From positions 186,001 to 250,000 of the forward strand of contig NZ_CP030864.1 in NCBI RefSeq assembly GCF_003325375.1: a stretch of DNA of 64,000 nt, in the 5' to 3' direction. The position numbers were made by a program, and so were the translations under genes. Source of the DNA: Streptomyces globosus (GTDB taxonomy: Bacteria > Actinomycetota > Actinomycetes > Streptomycetales > Streptomycetaceae). Below are positions 33,658-42,324 of the stretch, piece by piece. Below the pieces are notes generated by a model that was not told where the DNA came from, searched no databases, and saw only the letters and a list, made by a program, of their open reading frames with translations. Position 1 is the stretch's first letter, and every line of letters starts with the position of its first letter.

Positions 33658-34614
33658 ATGGCTGTCCAGCGAGTGCACCGCGCGTCCTACACCATGGACG
33701 TCGCCGCGCCGGCCGGCGTGGTCTACGGGCTGGTGGCGGACACGACCCAGTGGCCGTTGTTCGTCCCCGCGAGCATTCACGTGGAGCGCCTGGACTTCGA
33801 CGGCGTCCACGACCGGTTCCACATGTGGGCCACGGCGAACGGAACCGTCCGGTCCTGGCTCTCCCGCCGAACCCTCGACGCCACCCGGCACCGCATCGAC
33901 TTCCGGCACGAGCTGCCCGCGGCCCCCACCACGGCCATGGGCGGCAGCTGGACGGTCGAGCCGCGCGGGCCGGGCCGCTGCCGCCTGCTCCTCGAACACG
34001 ACTTCACCGTCGACGGGGACCGGGCCGCGGACGCCGCATGGGTCCGGCGGGCCACCGACACCAACAGCCGCGCGGAGCTCGCGCAGCTGAAGGAGACCGC
34101 CGAGCAGTGGAGCCGCCTGGACGACCTGCTCCTCACCTTCGAGGACTCCGTCCGCGTCGACGGCCCCGCGGACCTCGTCTACGCCTTCCTGTACGACGTC
34201 GCCGACTGGCCGCGGCTGCTGCCGCACGTCTCCCGGCTCGACGTCAGGGAGGACGAGCCGGGGGTGCAGCTGATGGCGATGGACACCCTGACCGCGGACG
34301 GCTCGGTGCACACCACGGAGTCGGTACGGGTCTGCTTCCCGCACGCCGGCCGCATCGTCTACAAGCAGACGGCCACGCCCGCGCTGATGGCCGCGCACAC
34401 GGGGGAGTGGTCGGTCATCCCGGACGAGACGGGCGTCACCGCGGTCTCGCAGCACAGCGTCCTGCTGCGCGAGGAGGCGGTGGAGCGCGTACTGGGCACC
34501 GGCACGACGCCGGCACAGGCACGCGCGTACGTCCGCGAGGCGCTGGGCCGCAACAGCACGGCGACGCTGGCCCTGGCGAAGCAGCACGCGGAGACGGCGG
34601 TGCGGATGCTGTAG
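33658..34614 (+). CDS. Didomain aromatase/cyclase 2
   Basis: 318-residue paralogue of the preceding gene, with the same two START-like halves (VYGLVADTTQWPLFVPASIHV; VYAFLYDVADWPRLLPHVSRL) and shared segments such as DTLTADGS-HTTESVRVCFP. ATG 33658 has GAGAGAGG 6 bases upstream. The two genes look like a tandem duplication that has diverged, leaving two ring-closing enzymes, or one active enzyme and one helper. A separate promoter is suggested by the 127-base gap and phased GGCTCCA repeats. Confidence 0.92.
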   Translation: MAVQRVHRASYTMDVAAPAGVVYGLVADTTQWPLFVPASIHVERLDFDGVHDRFHMWATANGTVRSWLSRRTLDATRHRIDFRHELPAAPTTAMGGSWTVEPRGPGRCRLLLEHDFTVDGDRAADAAWVRRATDTNSRAELAQLKETAEQWSRLDDLLLTFEDSVRVDGPADLVYAFLYDVADWPRLLPHVSRLDVREDEPGVQLMAMDTLTADGSVHTTESVRVCFPHAGRIVYKQTATPALMAAHTGEWSVIPDETGVTAVSQHSVLLREEAVERVLGTGTTPAQARAYVREALGRNSTATLALAKQHAETAVRML

Positions 34615-34673
34615 CGGAGGGCCAGGGCGCCCCCCCCTCGGCCGCTGCCGCCACTGTCACGGCCCCGCTGCCA

Positions 34674-34756
34674 CCGCTGCCACCGCCGCCACCGCTGCCC
34701 CCGCCGCCCCCGCTGCCCCCGCCGCCCCCGCTGCCCCCGCCGCCCCCGCTGCCCCT
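34674..34756. repeat. 18-bp tandem repeat (CCGCTGCCCCCGCCGCCC)n
   Basis: About four and a half copies of an 18-base C-rich unit, in the 404-base non-coding gap between cyclase 2 and the C-TE gene. One frame would read Pro-Leu-Pro-rich but has no start or ribosome site. The rest of the gap (34757-35018) shows no gene. Confidence 0.75.
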
Positions 34757-35018
34757 GCTGCCACAGACCCGCCCGCCGCTGGTCGGCTGCCTGCCGGAAC
34801 CGGCCGCAACCCCCGGCCCGCCGCTCCCTGCGGGCCGGCCCCGGACCCGCGGTACCTGCGGCCGCGGCACGGCAGGGCCCCGCCGGAACCCTTCCACCCA
34901 CGCCCCCTCCGGCGGGGCTCCGCCGCCACCCCGGCGGCGCGTCAGGCCGTGTCAGCGATACGTGGCAGAGGCATGCATCATGGTCCCCTTTGCAGGCCCA
35001 CGCCGAGGAGGGGTACCG

Positions 35019-37301
35019 ATGGCAGCCGCCCTGACCGTGGTCATCGCCCCAGGTCCCGCACCGGCCCTGGACCTGCGCGGCCCACTTGACCCGGACGCCC
35101 TGGAGGCCGCGCTCGCGGCACTCCCGCCGAGCACCCACACCCTGCACCGGCACTCCGCGACCCACCACACCCTGCGCCTGGAGTCGGGCGACTGCCCGGC
35201 AGGCGCCCTCGCCGACCTGCTGACCGCCCCGCCGCCGCAGACCGCAGCTGCTGCGGACGCGGCAGTGCCGGCCGCCGCCGCACGGGACGACGAGGCAGGG
35301 CTGCCGGCGGAGCACCCCCTGCCCGCGCACGGCACCGCGTCGCGGGGGGCGGGCACAGGGGCGGGGACAACGGCGGCAGGCGCGGCAGGCGCGTTTGGTG
35401 TCGCTGGTGTGGCCAGTGCGGGCACTGCGACGGCTCGGGCCGGTGCCGCGGCCGCGCGGGCCAGGCGCGGCCGGGCCGCGGCCGTACCCCCTGCCGGGCT
35501 GCCCGCAGCCCCCCGGCAGCGGGAAGTGCTGCTCGACGCGCTCACCGCGCGGTCCGGTGCCGCGCCGCTGCACGTCGAGCAGCTGCACTGGCGCTGGTAC
35601 GGGCCCCTGGACACCCGCCGCTTCCGCGACGCCTGGCGGGCGGTGGCCGCGCAGGAGCCCGTGCTGCGGGCCGCGTTCGCCGAGCACGCCGCCGACTCGG
35701 CCGCCGCCGGGCCGTGCGTCGTCGTACACCCGGAGGCCGCCCCCGACCCCGTACGCCACCCGTACGGCTCCGCCGACTGGCACTCGCTGCTCGTCGGCGA
35801 ACGCCTCCGCCCCTTCGACCTGCACCGCCCCGGCCCGCTGCGCATCGCGCTGCTCGACGAGCAGGCCGGCCCCGCCGGCCCCACCCGCGTCATCCTCACC
35901 TTCCACCACGCCCTGCTCGACGGGTGGAGCGTCCGGCTGCTGCTGCGCTCCTTCTACCGCGCCTACCTCGCCGCCGGCCGCACCCGCGGCGGCGAACGCC
36001 GCCCCGACGTCCGCGACCACCTCGACTGGCTCGCCCGCCAGGACGACACCGCCCCCCGCGCCTACTGGGCCCGCGCCGTCCCCCCGGCCGACTCCCGCAC
36101 CCTGCCCCCCACCGCGGCCGCCGCCGTCGTCGCGGGTCGCGGCGACCGGCCCGCCCGCACCGGGCCCGCCCGCACCGGGCACGGCCGCGCCCGTATCCGG
36201 CTGACCCCCGGCGAAGCAGTCCGGCTGCGCGAATGGGCCGCACGGCACGGCGCCGCCGAATCCACCGCGCTCGGCGCCGCCTGGGCGCTGCTGCTGCACC
36301 GCGGGACGGGCTCCGGGTTCCGGCCGTCGCCGGTCGCGTTCGCCGTCGCCGCGTCCGGGCGCGGCATCACCCTGCGCGGCGCCGCCGGCCTGCCCGCCCC
36401 GCTCCAGGGGCCGCTGCCGCTGCACGTCCGCGTCGACCCGTCGGCGCCCGTCGTTCGGCTGCTGGCGGACCTGGCCGGGGCGACGCTCGGTGCTTCCTCG
36501 TACGAATGGGTGTCGCACGGGCAGATCCACACCTGGAGCGGCCGCGGCGCCGACAGCGAACTCACCGCCTCGCTGCTCGCGTTCGACCCCCCGGCGGGCC
36601 CGCCCTTCCATCCCGGGCCGCCGGCCGCGGTGGAGGCCGAGCTCGCCGAGGAGGGCGTACAGCTGGGGCGGCCGCAGGCCGTCGACGCGTACACGGCGCT
36701 GCCGATCAGCATCCGCGCGCACCACGACTGCGAGGGCGGGCTGGTGCTGACCGCCGTGAACGACCGCACCCGCATCCCCGACGCGGAGGCCGAGGCGGCG
36801 CTCGGGCAGACCGCGCTGCTGCTGCGCGAGCTTCCGGCGGACGCCGACGGCACCACGCCCGCCAGGCAGTTCCTGCGCCTTCTCGCGGAGGCGGCCGGGC
36901 CGGCCACGCCGGCAGCCCCGCCCGCGGCCCGCGGCACCGGCCTGGTCGAGCTGCGGCCGGCCGCGCACCCCGGCGCCGGAACGGTCCTGCTCGTCCCGCC
37001 GCCCGGCGCGACCGCCGACTGCTACGCCGGCGTCGCCGACGCCTACCGCGGCCCGCAGGCCCTCGCCACCGTCGCGCCGCCCGCGGACGCCGCCGCCTGC
37101 CTGCGCGCCCTGCGGCCCGCACTCGCCGCCGGGGAACCGCTGCTCCTCGGCGGCCACTCCGGCGGCGGGCAGCTCGCGTACGAGGTCGCACGGCGCATCG
37201 GCGCGCACGGCTGGCGCCCGCCGCCCGTGGCCGTCGCCGCTTCGGCCCGCGGCCTCGCCCGCACCCTGCGCACGGCGGCACCGCACGGCCACAGCGGCTG
37301 A
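35019..37301 (+). CDS. Stand-alone NRPS condensation domain fused to a thioesterase-like domain
   Basis: 760 residues. After an N-terminal ~150-residue Ala/Pro-rich region, a condensation domain begins near RQREVLLDALTARSG and carries the intact catalytic motif HHALLDG (His296-Asp301-Gly302). It ends around residue 600 (RAHHDCEGGLVLTAVNDRTR). The last ~120 residues are an alpha/beta-hydrolase piece with the nucleophile elbow GGHSGGG (Ser714) and the entry LLVPPPGATADCYAGVADAY. No adenylation or carrier domain is present. ATG 35019 has AGGAGGGG. It may join the polyketide to an amine, alcohol or second acyl chain held on the tandem ACP, then release it; this is inference. Confidence 0.87.
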   Translation: MAAALTVVIAPGPAPALDLRGPLDPDALEAALAALPPSTHTLHRHSATHHTLRLESGDCPAGALADLLTAPPPQTAAAADAAVPAAAARDDEAGLPAEHPLPAHGTASRGAGTGAGTTAAGAAGAFGVAGVASAGTATARAGAAAARARRGRAAAVPPAGLPAAPRQREVLLDALTARSGAAPLHVEQLHWRWYGPLDTRRFRDAWRAVAAQEPVLRAAFAEHAADSAAAGPCVVVHPEAAPDPVRHPYGSADWHSLLVGERLRPFDLHRPGPLRIALLDEQAGPAGPTRVILTFHHALLDGWSVRLLLRSFYRAYLAAGRTRGGERRPDVRDHLDWLARQDDTAPRAYWARAVPPADSRTLPPTAAAAVVAGRGDRPARTGPARTGHGRARIRLTPGEAVRLREWAARHGAAESTALGAAWALLLHRGTGSGFRPSPVAFAVAASGRGITLRGAAGLPAPLQGPLPLHVRVDPSAPVVRLLADLAGATLGASSYEWVSHGQIHTWSGRGADSELTASLLAFDPPAGPPFHPGPPAAVEAELAEEGVQLGRPQAVDAYTALPISIRAHHDCEGGLVLTAVNDRTRIPDAEAEAALGQTALLLRELPADADGTTPARQFLRLLAEAAGPATPAAPPAARGTGLVELRPAAHPGAGTVLLVPPPGATADCYAGVADAYRGPQALATVAPPADAAACLRALRPALAAGEPLLLGGHSGGGQLAYEVARRIGAHGWRPPPVAVAASARGLARTLRTAAPHGHSG

Positions 37302-37308
37302 CGACTGC

Positions 37309-38067
37309 TCAGACGGCGGCGGGCAGCAGCCGCTTCCGAACAAGCCCCACGACATCTTCAACGTGGTCGTTGAGGTAGAAGTGCCCGCCGTCGAACCAGT
37401 GGAACTCGGTCTCCGCGTCCGTGTGCCCGCGCCAGGCCGCCGCCTCGCGCAGCGACACCTTCGTGTCGCGCTGCCCGACCAACGCCACGATCGGGCAGCG
37501 CAGCGGCGGCCCGGGCCGGTACCGGTAGGACCGCGCGGCCTCGTAGTCGGCCCGCAGCACGGGCAGGCTCATCCGCAGCAGCCGGTCGTCCGTCAGCAGC
37601 TCGTCCGGAGTGCCGCCCAGGTCCTTCACGGTGGACAGCACCCACTCGTCGTCGCCGATGTTGTCGTACTCGCCCTCCCGGTGCGTCGACGGCGCCCGGC
37701 GGCTCGACGCGAACAGCACGAGCGGCTCGATGCCCGCCGCCTCCAGCCGCAGCGCCACCTCGAAGCCGACGGTCGCGCCGATGCTGTGCCCGAAGAACGC
37801 GAGCGGCCGGTCCGACCAGGACAGCAGCTCGGCGTACACCCGGTCCGCCATCTCCTGCACGTCCGTCACGAACGGCTCCGCCCGCCGGTCGCCCCGCCCC
37901 GGGTACTGGACGGTGAGCACCTCCAGGGCGGGGGAGAGCGCCCGCGAGAACGGGAAGAAGTAGCTGGCCGACCCCCCGGAGTGAGGCAGGCACACCAACC
38001 GCACCGCCGCCTCCGGCGCCGGATGGAACCGGCGCACCCACGCCCCGCCCGCGCTCCTCGCGCTCAT
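37309..38067 (-). CDS. Type II thioesterase
   Basis: 252-residue alpha/beta hydrolase: LVCLPHSGGSASYFFPFSRA (oxyanion loop), QYPGRGDR, nucleophile elbow FGHSIGATVGFEVA, the Asp region VALVGQRDTKV and catalytic His in FDGGHFYLNDH. ATG 38067 has GGGAGG upstream; longer in-frame starts lack one. It edits stalled acyl groups from PKS/NRPS carrier proteins and is canonical in all motifs, unlike the Gln-tailed paralogue at 23652. It is convergent with the C-TE gene (7-base gap) and divergent from the dehydrogenase across a promoter region with two SARP-type sites. Confidence 0.93.
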   Translation of the reverse strand: MSARSAGGAWVRRFHPAPEAAVRLVCLPHSGGSASYFFPFSRALSPALEVLTVQYPGRGDRRAEPFVTDVQEMADRVYAELLSWSDRPLAFFGHSIGATVGFEVALRLEAAGIEPLVLFASSRRAPSTHREGEYDNIGDDEWVLSTVKDLGGTPDELLTDDRLLRMSLPVLRADYEAARSYRYRPGPPLRCPIVALVGQRDTKVSLREAAAWRGHTDAETEFHWFDGGHFYLNDHVEDVVGLVRKRLLPAAV

Positions 38068-38128
38068 CGCACCTCCCGTACGCATCCACTGGCACGGGCC
38101 AATCTCCCCACCCCGCATCGTGCCCCCT

Positions 38129-38146
38129 TCGAACCTCCCTTGAGCG
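38129..38146. promoter_or_regulatory. SARP heptamer pair facing the thioesterase gene
   Basis: TCGAACC (38129) and TTGAGCG (38140), 11 bases apart, ~60-80 bases upstream of the minus-strand thioesterase start. Confidence 0.48.
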
Positions 38147-38229
38147 GGGATGGCGTCGGCACAACCGGCTGCACGTTGCAGCCTGACCGTGCGGGGGTTC
38201 GACGCGAGTGGAGGGGATTGGACGGGGGT

Positions 38230-38247
38230 TCGAGTGAACGTCGAGCG
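38230..38247. promoter_or_regulatory. SARP heptamer pair facing the dehydrogenase gene
   Basis: TCGAGTG (38230) and TCGAGCG (38241), 11 bases apart, 125-142 bases upstream of the dehydrogenase ATG. A further TCGACGC stands at 38199, out of phase. The rest of 38068-38371 holds no gene. Confidence 0.5.
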
Positions 38248-38371
38248 GGTGTCGCGACGCTGGTCGTCCGTACGGACCAGCTACGGACCGGCCACGGAAC
38301 AGCCCGGCCCCGCGGCTCCGTGAGGACCGAGCCCCCCGAGCCCTGTAACGAAGGAGCTGATCCACGCCGCC

Positions 38372-40204
38372 ATGGCCACGACGACCGAGACCACCGCTGG
38401 TACCGCTGCCGCCGTCCCCGGCCCCGCCGGCACGGCGCCGGGCCGGGTCGCCGCGGTCCCCGCCGGGGCGCCCGCCGTTGCTCCCGAGGAGGCCGCCGCC
38501 CTTGCCCGCGCCGCGCGGCTCGACGCGCTGCTCGGCGACCCGCTCGACCCCGCCAACCCGCACGGCCTGGCCGAGCTCCTCGCTGCCGACACTCGCGGCG
38601 AACCCCCCGCAGCCACCGAGCAGTTGCTCACCGACGCACGCCTCGGCGCCGAGTTCGTGCCCGCCGAGTTCGGCGGCCGCCTCACCCGCGCCGACCTGCT
38701 CGCCAAAGTGCTCCGCCCCGTCTTCCGCCGCGACGTCGCCCTCGGCTTCGGCTACGGCATCACCTCGCTCTTCGGCACCGCCGCCGTCTGGGCCGCCGGC
38801 ACCGAGCGGCAGCGCGCCGACACCGCCGGGCTGCTCCTGCGCGGCGGCCGCGCCTCGATCGTCCACCACGAGGTCGCCCACGCCAACGCCATCCTCCGCG
38901 ACGAGTTCACCGCCACCCCCGGCCGCTCCGGCTACACCCTCAGCGGGCGCAAGGACGTCATCATGAACGCGTCCCGCTCCGCCGCCTGGGTCGTCTGGGC
39001 CCGCACCGCACCCGAACGCGGCCCCCGCAGCCACTCCGTGCTCCTCCTCGACCCCGCCGACCTCCCCGCGGGCACCGTCACCCGGCTGCCCCGCGTCCCC
39101 ACCCCCGGCATGCGCGGCGGGCTGTTCTCCGGCCTGGAGTTCACCGGCGCGCCCGTCCCGTCGTCCGCCCTCGTCGGCCGGCCCGGCGAAGGCGTCGCCC
39201 TCGCGCTGCGCACCTTCCAGGTCAACCGCTGCCTGATCCCCGCCCTGGCCGTCGCCGCCGCCGACACCGTCCTGCACTCCGCCGTCCGCGCCGTCACCCC
39301 CGGCCGCGGCGGGCGCACCGTACGCCGCTGGTACAAGCCGCTCACCGGCGTCTTCGCCGACCTGCTGGCCTGCGACAGCATGGCGACGACCGCGCTGCGC
39401 GCGCTCAGCCTGCTGCCCGAGCGCAGCCACGTCCTGGCCGCCGCCGTCAAGTACGTCGTACCGGACCTGCTGCGCGAGGACCTCGAAGCCCTCGCGTCCG
39501 TCCTCGGCTCGCACGGGTACGAGCACCGCAGCCCCCAGTACGGCTCCCTCGACAAGCTGGTGCGCGACCTGCCCGTCGCCGGCCTCGGCCACACCGGGAC
39601 GGCCGCCTGCCAGGCCGTCATCGTCCCGCAGCTGCGCAGCCTCGCCGAGCGGTCCTGGTTCAGCGCCGAGGAGCCGCCGCCCGCGCTGTTCCGCGCCGGC
39701 GCGCCCCTGCCCGTACTGGACTACCGGCTGCTCGGCATCGCCAGCGGCGACGACTTCCTCTCCGCCACCCTCGCCGGCACCGCCGAACGCCTCGCACCGC
39801 ACCGGGCCGACGGCGGCCCCGCGAGCGACCTCGCCGCGCTCGCGGAACTCGCCGAGACCTTCGTCAACGAGCTGCGCGGGCTCCGCGCCCGCTGCCTGCG
39901 CATCCGCGAGACGCGGGAGTCGCTGACCGACCCGGCCGTCGTCACCCTCTCCGACCGGTACGCCCTCGTCCTCGCCGCGGCGAGCGTCCTCGGCGTGTGG
40001 GAGTCCCGTTCCCAGGACGGCCGCGACCCGTTCCTCGCCGACCCGGCCTGGGCCGTGCTCGCCCTGACGCGGATCGGCCGCCGCATGGGCATCCCCGTGC
40101 CGGAACTCCCCGACGGCGTCCTCGACCGGATGCTCGCCGAACTGTCCGCGCGCTACCGCGACAGCCGCAGCTGCGACCTCGACGGGCTCCCGCTCGCACG
40201 GTGA
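38372..40204 (+). CDS. Long acyl-CoA dehydrogenase (~610 residues)
   Basis: Flavin-dependent acyl-thioester dehydrogenase fold extended well beyond the usual ~380-400 residues. Visible blocks: RDVALGFGYGITSLFGTAAV, SIVHHEVAHANAILRDEF (central beta domain), YTLSGRKDVIMNASRSAAWV, NRCLIPALAVAAADTVLHSAV and a C-terminal helical extension to residue 610. An Ala/Thr/Pro-rich leader of ~35 residues precedes the fold. The probable role is oxidising an acyl-ACP/CoA starter or side chain. It starts a two-gene unit with the PPTase and has a distant paralogue at 63040. Confidence 0.85.
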   Translation: MATTTETTAGTAAAVPGPAGTAPGRVAAVPAGAPAVAPEEAAALARAARLDALLGDPLDPANPHGLAELLAADTRGEPPAATEQLLTDARLGAEFVPAEFGGRLTRADLLAKVLRPVFRRDVALGFGYGITSLFGTAAVWAAGTERQRADTAGLLLRGGRASIVHHEVAHANAILRDEFTATPGRSGYTLSGRKDVIMNASRSAAWVVWARTAPERGPRSHSVLLLDPADLPAGTVTRLPRVPTPGMRGGLFSGLEFTGAPVPSSALVGRPGEGVALALRTFQVNRCLIPALAVAAADTVLHSAVRAVTPGRGGRTVRRWYKPLTGVFADLLACDSMATTALRALSLLPERSHVLAAAVKYVVPDLLREDLEALASVLGSHGYEHRSPQYGSLDKLVRDLPVAGLGHTGTAACQAVIVPQLRSLAERSWFSAEEPPPALFRAGAPLPVLDYRLLGIASGDDFLSATLAGTAERLAPHRADGGPASDLAALAELAETFVNELRGLRARCLRIRETRESLTDPAVVTLSDRYALVLAAASVLGVWESRSQDGRDPFLADPAWAVLALTRIGRRMGIPVPELPDGVLDRMLAELSARYRDSRSCDLDGLPLAR

Positions 40205-40267
40205 CGCCCGGCGAAGCATCCGCCCGCCCGCACCGGCCCCAGAACCGCCCACAGGAGGAGCCCGCCC

Positions 40268-41119
40268 ATGCCGGACCACCCCGCACCGGACGCGCCGCGC
40301 ACCGCGACGCGCATCGCGCCGCCCGTCCACGTCCCCGGCCCGCACGGGCCGTGGGACGAGGTCCACCGCGGACTGGACCGGTACGGCAGCGCCGTCGTGT
40401 ACGCGACCTGGGGAGAATGGCTGCCCGCGGCCCTCGCCGAGCCGGGCCTGCGCCCGCTGCTCGGCCGTGACTGGCAGCGCTACCGCGGCACCGCCGACGC
40501 GGCGATCCGGTACCGCTTCCTGACCTCCCGCATGATCATCAAGTACACGGCGGCTGCCGCGCTGTGCACCGGCCCCGCCGCGTTCGACCTCGCGTACAAG
40601 CTGGGCGGGCGCCCGTTCATCCGCGGGCTCGACCAGATCGACATCAGCCTGAGCCACACCGACGACCTCATCGCGGTCGGCGTCTGCCGCACCGGCCGCA
40701 TCGGGGTCGACGTCGAGCCGGCCGACCGCCGCATGTCCTTCGAGCTGCTCCGCAGCCACATGTGCACCCCCGCCGAACACGCCGAGCTCGCCCGCATGTC
40801 GGGGGAGCGGCAGACCGCGGAGCTGCTGCGGCTGTGGACGCTGAAGGAGGCGTACACCAAGGCCCTCGGGCAGGGCCTCCAGCTCGGCTTCACCGAGTTC
40901 GGCTTCGGCCTGACCGGCGGCGGCCTGATCGCCCCGGACGGCACCCCGGCCGCGGGCGGGGAATGGGCGTTCGCGACGCACCCGGTCCTGGCCGACCGCT
41001 ACCTGCTGAGCACGGCATGCCACGACACGGGCCTGGACACGGCCCGCGACACGGCGGTCGACACGATGCTGGACCCGGCGTTCATGGCGGCGGTGGAGGA
41101 CGCCCTGGCAACGGGGTGA
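40268..41119 (+). CDS. 4'-phosphopantetheinyl transferase (Sfp type)
   Basis: 283-residue enzyme that loads the CoA-derived arm onto carrier proteins. Motifs: DISLSHTDDLIAVGVC, the Mg-binding GVDVEPADR (Asp-x-Glu) and the catalytic WTLKEAYTKALGQG. The ATG has AGGAGGAG upstream. It is the natural activator of the three ACP domains at 18493 and 27078. It is the last gene of the polyketide cluster, and the next 150 bases lead into the CRISPR leader. Confidence 0.93.
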   Translation: MPDHPAPDAPRTATRIAPPVHVPGPHGPWDEVHRGLDRYGSAVVYATWGEWLPAALAEPGLRPLLGRDWQRYRGTADAAIRYRFLTSRMIIKYTAAAALCTGPAAFDLAYKLGGRPFIRGLDQIDISLSHTDDLIAVGVCRTGRIGVDVEPADRRMSFELLRSHMCTPAEHAELARMSGERQTAELLRLWTLKEAYTKALGQGLQLGFTEFGFGLTGGGLIAPDGTPAAGGEWAFATHPVLADRYLLSTACHDTGLDTARDTAVDTMLDPAFMAAVEDALATG

Positions 41120-41220
41120 CCCGCCTTCCAGTCAAACCCCGCTTCGCCTCCCCGCTCTACGAGCCGTTCATGTCGAAAACATCCCGTCTGATCCATTCGA
41201 GCATATTGCCGGATTCTGTG

Positions 41221-41271
41221 AAAGTGCTCAGAACCGCGCGCCTTCTCGCATAACATCGCAGCTCACGTAGC
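41221..41271 (+). promoter_or_regulatory. CRISPR array 1 leader
   Basis: AT-enriched stretch between the PPTase gene and the first repeat. Its last 14 bases, GCAGCTCACGTAGC, are identical to the sequence before the first repeat of array 2. This is the expected position for leader-proximal promoter and Cas1-Cas2 integration signals. Confidence 0.7.
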
Positions 41272-42033
41272 CTGCTCCCCGCGCACGCGGGGATGACCCC
41301 GGCACGGTGCCGCCGGCCCCGGTCCCGTCGGACTGCTCCCCGCGCACGCGGGGATGACCCCAACAACGGGCTGCGCGTCCGCGAGGAGGCGGGCTGCTCC
41401 CCGCGCACGCGGGGATGACCCTGACGGTCAGCCCGGTCGCGCCGTCGGGGAGCGCTGCTCCCCGCGCACGCGGGGATGACCCCGCTGCTGCGTGTTGACC
41501 GTCGCGCGCTCTATCCTGCTCCCCGCGCACGCGGGGATGACCCCACCTGATAGCTGATCCACTTGGCGATCAGGGCCTGCTCCCCGCGCACGCGGGGATG
41601 ACCCCGTCGTCCATCGTGCGCTTCGTGGTCATCGTCTCTGCTCCCCGCGCACGCGGGGATGACCCCGCCCCCGGCGTCGGCGGGCAGGCAGGGCACGACT
41701 GCTCCCCGCGCACGCGGGGATGACCCCCGCAAGCTCAGCGCGTGGACGGTCCATGTCCACTGCTCCCCGCGCACGCGGGGATGACCCCTCACTCGGGGGC
41801 CGCCAGGTCTCCGAGGCCGTCTGCTCCCCGCGCACGCGGGGATGACCCCGCGTCACAGCTGACCAACGACCTGATCTCCGACTGCTCCCCGCGCACGCGG
41901 GGATGACCCCCCCCACGTCCACGGACCGGCGGAGTTCGGCGATCTGCTCCCCGCGCACGCGGGGATGACCCCGTGCCCCTCGACCACGGGCCCGACGACG
42001 TCGACTGCTCCCCGCGCACGCGGGGATGGCCCC
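41272..42033 (+). CRISPR. Type I-E CRISPR array 1 (13 repeats, 12 spacers)
   Basis: 29-base repeat beginning CTGCTCC, with stem CCCCGC / GCGGGG, loop GCAC and ending ATGACCCC, on a 61-base period (spacers 32, twice 33). Repeats start at 41272, 41333, 41394, 41455, 41516, 41577, 41638, 41699, 41760, 41821, 41882, 41944 and 42005. The last copy has ATGGCCCC, the usual degenerate leader-distal repeat, so transcription runs left to right from the leader at 41221. The 42034-42324 stretch beyond it holds no gene and should carry the cas promoter. Confidence 0.98.
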
Positions 42034-42324
42034 GCGGACATGCCGGGCAGGCACTGGAGTACAGGCTGCTGTTCGCGCCTGCCGTTCGCACGTTGCAGCC
42101 CGTTGATCCGGGCGCGGGATTCGGCGCGGCGATGCACCTCTTCGTCGCCAGTCTCGTTCACTCATATGGGTGATGTCTGGGAAGCGGCGTTCGGACCGCG
42201 CCTGGAGCCCGGATCATGAACAGGCTCCCCTTTCCGCCAGCGCGGCGAGCCCGGGAGCCCGCTCTCCGGGCGGGGATGGGGATTCCCGCCCGGGTGCGCG
42301 TACCGAGGTCCTGGGGGGATCGAG

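Noticed and set aside
33618..35018. Extending the C-TE protein upstream through the Pro-Leu-Pro repeat
   Set aside because: The frame is open, but it overlaps cyclase 2 in another frame and a strong AGGAGG site marks the ATG at 35019.
37358..41023. A >1,200-codon open frame antisense to the thioesterase, dehydrogenase and PPTase genes
   Set aside because: Low-complexity Gly/Ala/Arg/Glu composition with no domain; an effect of high GC opposite well-supported genes. Similar antisense frames at 24404-26833, 42748-46155 and 5392-7626 were dropped for the same reason.
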